From NCBI GenBank assembly GCA_035573855.1, contig DATLZU010000021.1, positions 62,001-126,000 on the forward strand: a DNA stretch of 64,000 bases. Reading direction: 5' to 3'. Shown piece after piece: positions 32,972 through 41,123 of this stretch. A program made the position numbers and the translations under genes. Origin of the DNA: DATLZU01 sp035573855 (GTDB lineage Bacteria; Nitrospirota; Nitrospiria; Nitrospirales; Nitrospiraceae). Under the pieces are notes generated by a model. The model was given only the letters and a program-made list of their open reading frames with translations, was not told the origin of the DNA and made no database searches. Numbering within the stretch: the first letter of the stretch is position 1; each line of letters opens with the position of its first letter.

Positions 32972-33240
32972 CCTCCCGCAATGGCGGGAACGATCGACAC
33001 TTCGTCGCCGTCTTTGAGCAAAGTGTCTTTGCCGTTCAGAAAGCGGATGTCCTCTTCGTTGACGTAGATATTGACGAACCGGCGTAACTCGCCCTTTTCG
33101 TCGCAGAGCCGATCTTTCAAGCCGGGGTGCGCCGTGTTCAGATTGTCAATCATTTCCGCGATCGTCGCGGCCTTGGCTTCAACCTCGCCCTGACCCTTGG
33201 TCAGCGGGCGGAGGGGAGTGGGAATCCGGACCTTGATCAT
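32968..33240 (-). CDS. MoaD/CysO-like sulfur carrier protein
   Basis: A 90-residue ubiquitin-fold protein. It ends DEVSIVPAIAGG, the Gly-Gly tail that is adenylated and converted to a thiocarboxylate; this ending and the preceding 'RFLNGKDTLLKDGDEVSIVP' are especially close to CysO of mycobacteria. The start codon overlaps the stop of the threonine-synthase-like gene by 4 bp and its own stop overlaps the NIL gene by 4 bp. In context it is probably a sulfur donor for amino-acid synthesis rather than for molybdopterin. Confidence 0.88.
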   Translation of the reverse strand: MIKVRIPTPLRPLTKGQGEVEAKAATIAEMIDNLNTAHPGLKDRLCDEKGELRRFVNIYVNEEDIRFLNGKDTLLKDGDEVSIVPAIAGG

Positions 33241-34487
33241 ACGTCACCGCCGCCGTTCTTGCCCATCTTGAATGTCTTCTCGAAACTCACCAGACTTGGT
33301 TGAATGCGGACCGGACGGTCAACCGCGTCGATAACTGCCTCCTGGGTTTTCAAGCCGTTGCCCGTTACGTAGGCCACCGTCACGTCGCTCCGTTTGATCA
33401 CGCCTTGCTTCACCAGCTTGCGGAGCACCCCGATGGTCACGCCCCCGGCTGTCTCCGCGAAGATCCCTTCGGTCTGGGCCAGCAACTTGATTCCGTCCAC
33501 GATTTCTTCGTCGGTCACCGTTTCCATGGCGCCTTTGCTCTCAGCGGTCGCCTTCAGCGCGTAATACCCGTCGGCGGGATTGCCGATGGCAAGCGACTTG
33601 GCGATCGTCTTGGGTTTCACCGGCTTGAAAAAGTCCCGGCCGGCCTTGTACGCGGTCGCGATGGGCGAGCAGCCTTCCGCCTGAGCGCCGTTGATCTTAG
33701 TGCGCACGGCATCGATCAACCCTAGGGCATGCAGTTCATTGAGGCCCTTCCAGATCTTGGTCAACAACGAACCGGATGCCATCGGGATGACGACTTGATC
33801 GGGCGTCCGCCAGCCTAATTGTTCCACCGTCTCGAAGGCCAAGGTCTTGGAGCCTTCGGCATAGTAGGGCCGCACGTTGATGTTGACGAAAGCCCAGCCG
33901 TGCTCGGCGGCGATTTCGCTGCACAGCCGGTTCACGTCGTCGTAAGTGCCTTCAACCTCGACGACATTGGGTCGGTAGATCAGGTTGCCCAGCACCTTCG
34001 CCGCTTCCAGGTCGCCGGGGATGAACACGTAACAGGTCATGCCAGCGGCGGCGGCGTGGGCGGCGACCGAGTTGGCCAGATTGCCGGTCGAAGCGCAGGC
34101 GACCGTCTCGAAGCCGAGTTCTCGGGCGCGGGTTAACGCGACGGCGACAACCCGGTCTTTAAAGGACAGGGTCGGATGGTTGACCGTGTCGTTCTTGATG
34201 TACAGCTCGTCCAGCCCCAAATAGGCGCCCAGATTTCTCGCGCGCACCATCGGCGTGAAGCCGGCGTGCGGGCCGACTAGCGCCAACCCTTCGACCGGCA
34301 GCAGATCGATGTAACGCCACATGCTTCGCGGGCCTTCCTCGATCTTCTTGCGCGAGACGGCGCGCTTGATCTCCTCGTAGTTGTATTTCACTTCGAGCGG
34401 ACCGAAGCACATCTCGCAGACATGGATGGCCTTGGTGGGATACTCCTTGCCGCACTCGCGGCAAGCGAGCGCTTTCATCTTACTCAT
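33237..34487 (-). CDS. thrC: Threonine synthase-family PLP enzyme
   Basis: A 416-residue fold-type II PLP enzyme. An N-terminal zinc knuckle has CREC (9-12) and CEMC (24-27); Lys110 in LSFKDR binds PLP, and 'ASTGNLANSVAAHAAAAG' and 'PMASGSLLTK' are the phosphate-binding loops. The normal reaction converts O-phosphohomoserine to threonine. Because it is embedded between sulfur-carrier genes, it could instead, or in addition, add sulfur from the carrier to a homoserine derivative; this is inference. Start at ATG 34487 (MSKMKALACRECG) rather than the upstream in-frame codon. Confidence 0.85.
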   Translation of the reverse strand: MSKMKALACRECGKEYPTKAIHVCEMCFGPLEVKYNYEEIKRAVSRKKIEEGPRSMWRYIDLLPVEGLALVGPHAGFTPMVRARNLGAYLGLDELYIKNDTVNHPTLSFKDRVVAVALTRARELGFETVACASTGNLANSVAAHAAAAGMTCYVFIPGDLEAAKVLGNLIYRPNVVEVEGTYDDVNRLCSEIAAEHGWAFVNINVRPYYAEGSKTLAFETVEQLGWRTPDQVVIPMASGSLLTKIWKGLNELHALGLIDAVRTKINGAQAEGCSPIATAYKAGRDFFKPVKPKTIAKSLAIGNPADGYYALKATAESKGAMETVTDEEIVDGIKLLAQTEGIFAETAGGVTIGVLRKLVKQGVIKRSDVTVAYVTGNGLKTQEAVIDAVDRPVRIQPSLVSFEKTFKMGKNGGGDV

Positions 34488-34522
34488 GGGGCACCTGCGC
34501 TTTCGGCTCTCAGCATAACACG

Positions 34523-35368
34523 TCAATGTTTGCTGGCGACCGGCCGATGATCGCCGACGGCTGTCGTTCTCAGCTCACAGGTTTCCGGTTCATGATCGAA
34601 GAGTCCGGTGATCGTCGGATGCTCTCCGCAAAGCGGGCAGTTCGGGTTCCGCCTTATTCTGATTTCGCGGAACGCGGTCCGGCGCGCATCGAAATCCAGC
34701 ATCCGATCGGTCAGGGAACGCCCGATGCCCAGGACCAGCTTCAGAGCTTCTGTCGCCTGGAGCGTACCAATGATCCCGGCCAGGACCCCGATCACACCGG
34801 CTTCCTGGCAACTGGCCACCAAGCCGGGCGGCGGAGGATTCTTGAACACGCACCGATAGCAGGCCGATTTTCCGGGAATGATGGTCATCACGCGCCCGTC
34901 GAAGCGCAGGATGCCGCCGTGGACCAACGGTTTGCCTGCGAAAAAGCAGGTGTCGTTGATGAGAAACTTCGCGGGAAAGTTGTCCACCCCGTCGATGATG
35001 ACATCGTATCCTTTGACCACATCCAGGGCGTTCTTGGAGGTCAGACGGTCCTCGTAGGTCTCCACCGAGACGTCAGGATTGAGCGCCTGAATCTTTTCTC
35101 TGGCGGAAACGACCTTGGGACGGCCAACGTCCGGCGTATGATGGATGACTTGGCGTTGGAGGTTTGAGAGATCCACCACGTCGCTGTCGATCAACCCGAT
35201 GGTGCCCACGCCGGCGGCGGCCAGGTACAACGCGGCTGGCGAGCCGAGTCCGCCCGCGCCGACCAGCAGGATCTTGGCTTGCGCGATTTTTTTCTGGCCT
35301 TTCCCGCCCACCTCCGGCAACAGGATGTGGCGGCTGTAGCGGGTGATTTGCTCGTCGGTGAAATTCAT
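34523..35368 (-). CDS. moeB: MoeB/ThiF-family adenylyltransferase, first copy
   Basis: A 281-residue E1-like enzyme with GAGGLGSP (37-44), 'DSDVVDLSNLQRQ', zinc pairs CYRC (170-173) and CPLC (244-247), and Cys187 in ASCQEAG. It is a paralogue of the copy at 31.8 kb, the C-terminus being 15 residues longer. It lies between cysK and the threonine-synthase-like gene and likely activates the ThiS-like carrier at the head of the operon. An 80-bp gap with a heptad array separates it from cysK. Confidence 0.88.
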   Translation of the reverse strand: MNFTDEQITRYSRHILLPEVGGKGQKKIAQAKILLVGAGGLGSPAALYLAAAGVGTIGLIDSDVVDLSNLQRQVIHHTPDVGRPKVVSAREKIQALNPDVSVETYEDRLTSKNALDVVKGYDVIIDGVDNFPAKFLINDTCFFAGKPLVHGGILRFDGRVMTIIPGKSACYRCVFKNPPPPGLVASCQEAGVIGVLAGIIGTLQATEALKLVLGIGRSLTDRMLDFDARRTAFREIRIRRNPNCPLCGEHPTITGLFDHEPETCELRTTAVGDHRPVASKH

Positions 35369-35420
35369 GTGTCGATCGTATCTCGTGAAGCGGAGAAGCC
35401 GATGACTCGATCACACGATA

Positions 35421-35448
35421 CGCTTCATGAACGACGCTTCACGTCGTC
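35421..35448. repeat. Heptad array
   Basis: CGCTTCA, TGAACGA, CGCTTCA, CGTCGTC at exact 7-bp steps between cysK and the first moeB-like gene. Confidence 0.6.
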
Positions 35449-36378
35449 CTAAATGTTGAAATACTTCTCGATACTGATGTACCGCTCGCCCGTGTCGGGC
35501 AGAATCGTGACCACGTTCTTGCCAGGTCCAAGTTCGTCCGCCACTTTCTGGGCTGCAAAGACATTGGCGCCGGCGGAAATGCCGACGAGCAACCCTTCCT
35601 TCTTGGCCAGCAGCTTCGCCGTCTGGTAGGCTTCGTCGTCCGTCACCGTCATGACGCGGTCCAGAATCTTTCGGTTAAGCACTTTCGGAATGAAGCCGGC
35701 GCCGATGCCTTGAATTTTGTGCGGACCCGGATCCCCGCCTGAAAGAACCGGCGATCCGGCTGGCTCGACGGCGATCACTTTGACATCCGGATTGCGCTCT
35801 TTGAAGACCTCGCCGCAGCCGGTGATCGTGCCGCCCGTGCCGACTGCGGCGACGAAGGCGTCGATTCGGCCTTCCAGCGCCTCCCAGATTTCCGGTCCGG
35901 TGGTCATCCGGTGGACAGCCGGATTGGCCGGGTTGGAAAACTGATCCGGCATAAAATAGGACGGGTTCTGGGCCACGATGCTTTCCGCTTCCTTGATCGA
36001 GCCTTTCATCCCCTCCCAGGCGGCGGTCAACACCAGTTGCGCGCCGTAGGACGACAACAGGCTGGCCCGTTCCATGCTCATACTTTCCGGCATCACCAGA
36101 ATCAACTTGTAGCCGCGCACCGCCGAGATGAGCGCGAGGCCGATGCCGGTGTTGCCGCTGGTGGGTTCGACGATCGTGCCGCCGGGCTTGAGCCTGCCCT
36201 GCCGCTCCGCCTCGTTGAGCATGTTGAGGCAGATCCGATCTTTGACGCTCCCGCCGGGATTGAAGGATTCAACCTTGGCGTAAATGGTTGCCGACCCAGG
36301 CTTCGAAAGGCGGTTTAGACGAACAAGCGGAGTTCGCCCGATCAGTTCGGTGATCTCTTTGTGAGCCGTCATGGTCAC
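35449..36378 (-). CDS. cysK: Cysteine synthase (O-acetylserine/O-phosphoserine sulfhydrylase)
   Basis: A 309-residue PLP enzyme. Lys46 (PGGSVKDR) forms the internal aldimine, PTSGNTG (72-78) binds the substrate carboxylate and GTGGT holds the PLP phosphate. It is of CysK/CysM type; position beside a sulfur carrier and E1-like enzyme suggests that sulfide may be delivered as a protein thiocarboxylate, as for CysM with CysO. The C-terminus ends EKYFNI, with a terminal Ile as in CysK proteins that can bind CysE. GTG at 36378 overlaps the carrier stop; an ATG two codons later is possible. Confidence 0.93.
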   Translation of the reverse strand: MTMTAHKEITELIGRTPLVRLNRLSKPGSATIYAKVESFNPGGSVKDRICLNMLNEAERQGRLKPGGTIVEPTSGNTGIGLALISAVRGYKLILVMPESMSMERASLLSSYGAQLVLTAAWEGMKGSIKEAESIVAQNPSYFMPDQFSNPANPAVHRMTTGPEIWEALEGRIDAFVAAVGTGGTITGCGEVFKERNPDVKVIAVEPAGSPVLSGGDPGPHKIQGIGAGFIPKVLNRKILDRVMTVTDDEAYQTAKLLAKKEGLLVGISAGANVFAAQKVADELGPGKNVVTILPDTGERYISIEKYFNI

Positions 36379-36575
36379 CGGCCGCCGCCCATATAAAACA
36401 GGAATTCGACTTGGTCTCCTTCTTTGATGGGGGTCGTCGCCAAATGTTCCCGGTCCAGCATGGTGTTGTTCAGTTCGACGGCGACCATCTGAGGCTCGAT
36501 GTTCTTCGCCTTGAGCAAATCCAGAACCGTTCCGCCGTGCACCTCTTCGGCTTTTCCGTTGATCGTAATTTGCAT
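36375..36575 (-). CDS. ThiS-like sulfur carrier ending Gly-Gly-Gly-Arg
   Basis: A 66-residue beta-grasp protein (MQITINGKAEEVHGGTVLDLLKAK...EGDQVEFLFYMGGGR). The fold and length match ThiS, whose C-terminal Gly-Gly is adenylated and thiocarboxylated. Here one Arg follows the glycines, so the tail must be trimmed before activation; the JAMM peptidase at the end of the same gene set is the obvious candidate, as HcyD trims HcyS in Wolinella. It is the first gene of the operon and overlaps cysK by 4 bp. The ATG at 36575 fits the family start. Confidence 0.85.
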   Translation of the reverse strand: MQITINGKAEEVHGGTVLDLLKAKNIEPQMVAVELNNTMLDREHLATTPIKEGDQVEFLFYMGGGR

Positions 36576-36673
36576 GAACGCTCCCAACTTGGCCTGGAAA
36601 CTGGAGAATTCCTGCAAGCTAGCAAATGACCCATCGGATTGTCAAGGTAAGCGAACCCTGATCGTTCGACGTG

Positions 36674-36687
36674 GCGGACGCGTCCGC
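36674..36687. promoter_or_regulatory. Perfect palindrome in divergent intergenic region
   Basis: GCGGACGCGTCCGC lies between the divergent starts of the sulfur-carrier operon and the gene at 36.76 kb. Just downstream TTGACT (36704) might be a -35 box for the plus-strand gene. An operator role is a guess based on position. Confidence 0.3.
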
Positions 36688-36756
36688 ATCTGCGGTTCGC
36701 ATCTTGACTTTCAGAAAGCGTCACTCCACTATGCCTTCTCTCCGGAGGAACAATCG

Positions 36757-37134
36757 ATGTGGAAGCGCAATTTCATGTTTCGGGCGCAGGAATCGACTCC
36801 GCTTAAAGAGTCGGAGAACGAGCTGTTTCATGATGCGGAACCGGCGCTAGACAGTGCGGGGTTGAACCTCGAGAAGTTTCTCTCGGTCTGGGTGCAGGGA
36901 GACGGGGACGACGACAGGCCCACCGCCTATACGAACCTCTATGTCCGGACCGCCACGCTGGATTTTGACAAGCGGTGCGGGTTTCTTCACCCGCTTCAGG
37001 GCCGCGCCCATCAGATCAAGCAACTGCTAACTCCTGGCCAGAAGGTATTCCTACGGGATTGGCTCAGCCGATATTCGCCGCAAGCATGGGATGCCGCCGA
37101 CGAGCAATTCCGATCTCTGTTCGAACTGGAGTAA
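36757..37134 (+). CDS. Hypothetical protein, 125 aa
   Basis: Starts MWKRNFMFRAQESTPLKESENE; a CCGGAGGA Shine-Dalgarno sequence precedes the ATG. Mixed alpha/beta with 'KFLSVWVQGDGDDDRPTAYTNLYVRTATLDFDKRCGFLHPLQGRAHQIKQLLTPGQKVFLRDWL'. No signal peptide, membrane helix or catalytic motif is evident and I do not recognise a family. It is 52 bp before the FAD oxidoreductase and on the same strand. Confidence 0.6.
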   Translation: MWKRNFMFRAQESTPLKESENELFHDAEPALDSAGLNLEKFLSVWVQGDGDDDRPTAYTNLYVRTATLDFDKRCGFLHPLQGRAHQIKQLLTPGQKVFLRDWLSRYSPQAWDAADEQFRSLFELE

Positions 37135-37186
37135 GGAGAGATCCGTCCGTCGGCGATGCTCGTTTCGGCGGATGACCGAGCGACGC

Positions 37187-38431
37187 ATGTCTGCAAAGCG
37201 CTACATCATCGTGGGGGCCGGCCCGGCCGGCGTGCATGCGGCGATCGCGATCCGGAACAGGGACGGCGCCGGCGAGATCGTCGTCATCGATCGCGATCAC
37301 GACCCGCCGTATTACCGGACGGAATTGGATACCTACGTCAGCGGCTCGACGTCCGACGCCGAGATGTCGCTCTATCCGGAGGAGTTTTATCGCGCGCAGC
37401 GCATTCGGCTCAGGCTTCGGACCGCGGTCGCAAAGGTTCACCCGCCTGGGCGCACGGTCGAGCTGGCTGACGGCGAACAGGTGGCGTATGACGCGCTCCT
37501 GCTTGCCCCGGGATCTTCTCCGCTGACGATCTCTTGTCCGGGGGCGTCGAATCCCCGGGTCATGACGGTGAGGACTTGGGAGGATGCCCGGAAGCTAATC
37601 CGGTTGGTGACGGAGACGGACCGGCCGGTGGTGGTCGTCGGTGGCGGGGTTTTGGGGCTGATCCTCGCGGACGGCATCCGGCAGCGCGGGCGTCCTGTGA
37701 CGTTGTTGGAACGAGAACCGCGCCTGTGGGCGCCGGTGTTGGATGAGACCGCTTCCCAGCTTGTCCAACAAGGGGTCCGGCAACGCGGCATCGACGTTCT
37801 TTTGCAAGAGGAAATCGCGGAGGTCGTCGGCGCGGACGGGCGAATCCAGCGGGTCGCGACTTCGGCCGGCCGAACCTTGGAGGCGTCGACCGTGGTCGTG
37901 GCGATTGGCGTCCGTCCGGACGTGGCGTTTCTGGATGGCAGCACGGTCCGGACTGACCGCGGAATCCTGATTGATCATGAATTCCGCACGAACGTTCCGG
38001 ACGTGTTTGCGGCCGGCGATGCGGCACAAGGGTACGATCCGATCTCCGAACGGTTTCTGGTCGTGACGAACTGGAACAACGCCGTCGAGCAGGGCAAGCT
38101 GGCCGGGGCCTTCATGGCAGGCGACGGGAGTCCGTACCGCGGCGTGATCTTGTCCAATTCGGAGACGTTATGCGGCGTGCACGTGACGGTGTTGGGACTG
38201 GCCCAGGCGACAGGCGAGGGGTTTGTAACGTTGAAGGGGCACGACCGGGGCAAGGGAACCTATCGCAAGCTCACGCTAAGGGACGATAAACTGGTTGGCG
38301 CGCTGTTGGTCGGGAATACCTCAGGTGAAGGCATGATGAAAAAAATGATCCTCGAGCGCAAGCCGACCTCGATTGCCGAAGTCAAGTCCAAGTTCCTGAC
38401 AGGGCTCGTCCTTGAAGAAATGGACACGTGA
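37187..38431 (+). CDS. FAD/NAD(P)-dependent oxidoreductase
   Basis: A 414-residue pyridine-nucleotide-disulfide-type reductase. The FAD Rossmann motif is VGAGPAGVHAA (8-18), the NAD(P) motif VGGGVLGL in the middle, and the FAD-ribityl motif DVFAAGDAAQG follows near residue 280. No CxxxxC redox disulfide is present, so it resembles rubredoxin/ferredoxin reductases and the N-terminal part of NirB-like proteins. The C-terminal domain ends 'KSKFLTGLVLEEMDT'. The start could also be the ATG at 37172. It overlaps the PLD-family gene by 4 bp. Confidence 0.85.
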   Translation: MSAKRYIIVGAGPAGVHAAIAIRNRDGAGEIVVIDRDHDPPYYRTELDTYVSGSTSDAEMSLYPEEFYRAQRIRLRLRTAVAKVHPPGRTVELADGEQVAYDALLLAPGSSPLTISCPGASNPRVMTVRTWEDARKLIRLVTETDRPVVVVGGGVLGLILADGIRQRGRPVTLLEREPRLWAPVLDETASQLVQQGVRQRGIDVLLQEEIAEVVGADGRIQRVATSAGRTLEASTVVVAIGVRPDVAFLDGSTVRTDRGILIDHEFRTNVPDVFAAGDAAQGYDPISERFLVVTNWNNAVEQGKLAGAFMAGDGSPYRGVILSNSETLCGVHVTVLGLAQATGEGFVTLKGHDRGKGTYRKLTLRDDKLVGALLVGNTSGEGMMKKMILERKPTSIAEVKSKFLTGLVLEEMDT

Positions 38432-39003
38432 GGGGGCAGGAAGGCGGTTGGAATCGAAGTGTGCGGCGATCGCCGGGGAGGGGAATCCTGGCGGCCTGCT
38501 GCCTCATCCTGGCGCTGCGGTCACCGACTGTCGGAACCGCGGCGTCGATCGAGATCTATTACGCGCCGGAAGACGCCCCTGTCGATCGGCTCGTCAAGCT
38601 CTACGACGGCGCCCGGCGGTACATCTATGTCGCGGTCTACGGCTTGACGTACCCACCGGCCGTCAAGGCGCTGATCGCGGCCAAAAAGCGCGGCGTGGAC
38701 GTGCGGATCATGACCGATCGGGAGAAACTCAACGATCCGAAACAACGGGCAGCGTTGGAGGCCCTGCGGCTGGCCGGGATCCCGATCCGGGTCAATCGGC
38801 ATGACGGACTCATGCACCTCAAGCAGGTCGTGGTGGATGACGAACTCAATACGTCCGGGTCCGTTAATCAGACTAGCAGCGGCAATCGTTACAATGACGA
38901 ACGGCTGGACGTGATCACCGATCGTGCGACCAGCCTCAAGGCGCGCGAGAAGTTTCTCGGCATGTGGAAAGATCAAAGTCGCTACCAACACTGGCAGGAA
39001 TAA
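38428..39003 (+). CDS. Secreted phospholipase D-family endonuclease (Nuc-like)
   Basis: A 191-residue protein with an N-terminal signal segment (GILAACCLILALRSPTVGTAAS). It carries one HKD motif, H-L-K-Q-V-V-V-D, followed by 'SGSVNQTS..G...N.E', as in the small Nuc-type PLD proteins that act as homodimers and cut DNA without sequence preference. 'VYVAVYGLTYPPAVKALIAAKKRGVDVRIMTD' is the usual first strand and helix. Location should be periplasmic or secreted. Its GTG start overlaps the oxidoreductase stop. Confidence 0.8.
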   Translation: MRGQEGGWNRSVRRSPGRGILAACCLILALRSPTVGTAASIEIYYAPEDAPVDRLVKLYDGARRYIYVAVYGLTYPPAVKALIAAKKRGVDVRIMTDREKLNDPKQRAALEALRLAGIPIRVNRHDGLMHLKQVVVDDELNTSGSVNQTSSGNRYNDERLDVITDRATSLKAREKFLGMWKDQSRYQHWQE

Positions 39004-39016
39004 CGGGCGGCGTTCG

Positions 39017-40297
39017 ATGGCAGTACGAGTCGAACAGACGGATGTGGCCATCGTCGGGGCCGGTGGGGGCGGGGCCGTCTTGGCTCTGGCCTTGGCCCAA
39101 AAGGGAATCAAGACGCTGGTGCTGGAGCGGGCTTCCGGCCCGCCTCGGGGGCTGCGCGGCGAAATTCTGCAACCGAACGGCCAGCGCATCTTGGATCGGC
39201 TGGGGTTGTTGGGCAAACTTCCCAGCGAGGTGACGCGGCCTGTCCGATATTTTCATTTTTACCGGACCGGCGGGGAGCGCCTCTGCACGATCGACTACGG
39301 AGTCCTTCCGCCGCCGTTCAATCTGGCCCTCGTAACGCTTCCCAACGTGGCGCACCAGGCCATCCTGAACGAGTTGGAGGATGTGAATCCCGGTCGCCTG
39401 TGGTACGGCACCTCGTTTTCATCCCTCCTTTTCGAGCAGGGTCGGGTCGTCGGGCTGGTCGCGGAGCGCGGCGGAACGCCGGTGAAGGTTTCGGCCAAAT
39501 TGGTGGTCGGCGCCGACGGAGCCTTTTCCAAGGTTCGGGAGGCGTTGAAGATCCCCGCACGCCTGCACCTCTATCCGGACGGCTATTTGATTGCGATTCT
39601 GGACGCGCCGCAGGAGTTGACGGACGCGCGCTATTTTGTGGGACGCAGGACCATTCTCGGCGTCTTTCCTGCGGCGGGCCGCAAGGTCTATCTCTTTTAC
39701 ATGATTCCGGCCGGCACCATGGAGCAGGTGAAGGCCCAGGGACTGTCGACGCTCCAAGAGCGATGGATCCGGATCGATCCGAGCCTGGAGGCGACCTTCC
39801 GTAGTCTCAGGGACTGGGAGCAAACCGCCTATATGCCGACCGGCCGTGTCCGCGCCTCCCGGTGGGTCGCCGACGGTGCCGCGCTGATCGGTGACGCGGC
39901 GCATGCGATGAACCCCCACGCCTCGCAGGGGCGGATGCAGGCGATGATGGATGCGATGGCGCTCGCCGATCTTATTCCAGCCTGTTTGGATTCCGGCGAC
40001 TGCTCGGCGGACAACCTGCGGGTCTATGAGCGCCGTCGCCGCCCACAGGTGGACATGCTCCAACGGCTGGCTGATGAACAGGTCGTCTTCTGGAATACCG
40101 GCAACCCGTTGCTGGAATTCCTGCGCGACCGCGTGTTCCGGACGTTGGATGAGAATCCCAGACTCCGCTATCAAGTGCTGGCGGTTACGGCTGGGTTGCG
40201 CAGCAGACCTCCCTTTGGACTGCTGGATCGGCTGATGGCCGTTGGGTTTCTGCCCGACCCTCGGGCGCACCTCGTCTCGCCGGAACCGGCTGGTTGA
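39017..40297 (+). CDS. FAD-dependent monooxygenase (UbiH/PHBH family)
   Basis: A 426-residue flavoprotein. The dinucleotide motif VGAGGGGAVLALAL lies near residue 15, the DG motif VGADGAFSKVREAL about residue 165, and the GD motif ALIGDAAHAMNPHASQGRMQAMMDA near residue 295. Members hydroxylate aromatic or polyprenyl substrates or epoxidise alkenes. The segment 'PRGLRGEILQPNGQRILDRLGLL' is typical. Substrate unknown. Start at ATG 39017, 13 bp after the nuclease stop. Confidence 0.85.
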   Translation: MAVRVEQTDVAIVGAGGGGAVLALALAQKGIKTLVLERASGPPRGLRGEILQPNGQRILDRLGLLGKLPSEVTRPVRYFHFYRTGGERLCTIDYGVLPPPFNLALVTLPNVAHQAILNELEDVNPGRLWYGTSFSSLLFEQGRVVGLVAERGGTPVKVSAKLVVGADGAFSKVREALKIPARLHLYPDGYLIAILDAPQELTDARYFVGRRTILGVFPAAGRKVYLFYMIPAGTMEQVKAQGLSTLQERWIRIDPSLEATFRSLRDWEQTAYMPTGRVRASRWVADGAALIGDAAHAMNPHASQGRMQAMMDAMALADLIPACLDSGDCSADNLRVYERRRRPQVDMLQRLADEQVVFWNTGNPLLEFLRDRVFRTLDENPRLRYQVLAVTAGLRSRPPFGLLDRLMAVGFLPDPRAHLVSPEPAG

Positions 40298-40325
40298 CCT
40301 GGCTCACACCAGGAGAACAGGCGCG

Positions 40326-41108
40326 ATGCGACCTCCCGATCGTTCGCTTGACGGTCTGCCCGCCGAGGTGAAGGAGCCGTTGCGGGCGTACATGCCGGAG
40401 GTGCTCGAGCTATTCGGGTCAACGTTGGAAGGACTTGTACTCTATGGCAGCGCAGCCCGCGGCGAATATCTTCCAGGGCGGTCCAATCTTAACCTGTTGT
40501 TCCTGCTCGCGACCGGCGATGCGGAGACGTTGAGGCGGTACGGCAAGATCCACCGCCGATGGAGCAAGGAGCAGATTGTCGTTCCGCTGTTCATGACCAG
40601 ATCGGAGTTCGAAGCATCGGCCGCGCTGTTTCCACTGGAATTTCTGGAGATGAAGGAGCACCACCGTCTGTTGGCCGGTTGGGATCCGTTTCCCGGCCTC
40701 TCCGTCGACCTTCGCCTGTTGCCGTTCCAGGTTGAGCAGGGCTTGAGGAGCCATCTACTTCGTTTGCGTCAACGCTTTGTGGAGGGATCGGGAACGGTCG
40801 AAGCCGTTACGATCCTGCTTCCCCTCTCCCTGACGACCCTCTTCCCTTGTCTACGTGGGTTGTTGCGCGTTATGGGCTGCCAGGCGCCGACCGCCTCGGA
40901 AGCCGCCCTGAAAGAGGTGCAATCGAGTCTGCAATGTGATACGGCCGCCTTCGTTGAGGTCTTCAACCTTAAACGCGGCCTCATTTCGCCGGGGCCGGCG
41001 GAGGTGCCGCGGATGTTCGTCCGCTATGTTGCCTGCCTGGAAGCGCTGGTTCGACGGGTGGACGAATGGAAAGCCAAAGGGGTGTTTCCCAAGGCGAATG
41101 AGAAATGA
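40326..41108 (+). CDS. Nucleotidyltransferase-fold protein with altered active site
   Basis: A 260-residue protein. Residues 38-60 look like the core of a minimal nucleotidyltransferase (LVLYGSAARGEYLPGRSNLNLLFLL), but the metal-binding D-x-D is replaced by Asn-Leu-Asn (SNLN, 53-56). The helical C-terminal part is similar to HEPN-like or kanamycin-nucleotidyltransferase-type extensions. If the fold is right it is catalytically impaired and perhaps a binding protein. It begins 28 bp after the monooxygenase. Confidence 0.65.
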   Translation: MRPPDRSLDGLPAEVKEPLRAYMPEVLELFGSTLEGLVLYGSAARGEYLPGRSNLNLLFLLATGDAETLRRYGKIHRRWSKEQIVVPLFMTRSEFEASAALFPLEFLEMKEHHRLLAGWDPFPGLSVDLRLLPFQVEQGLRSHLLRLRQRFVEGSGTVEAVTILLPLSLTTLFPCLRGLLRVMGCQAPTASEAALKEVQSSLQCDTAAFVEVFNLKRGLISPGPAEVPRMFVRYVACLEALVRRVDEWKAKGVFPKANEK

Positions 41109-41123
41109 GGAAGGTGAAGAGGA

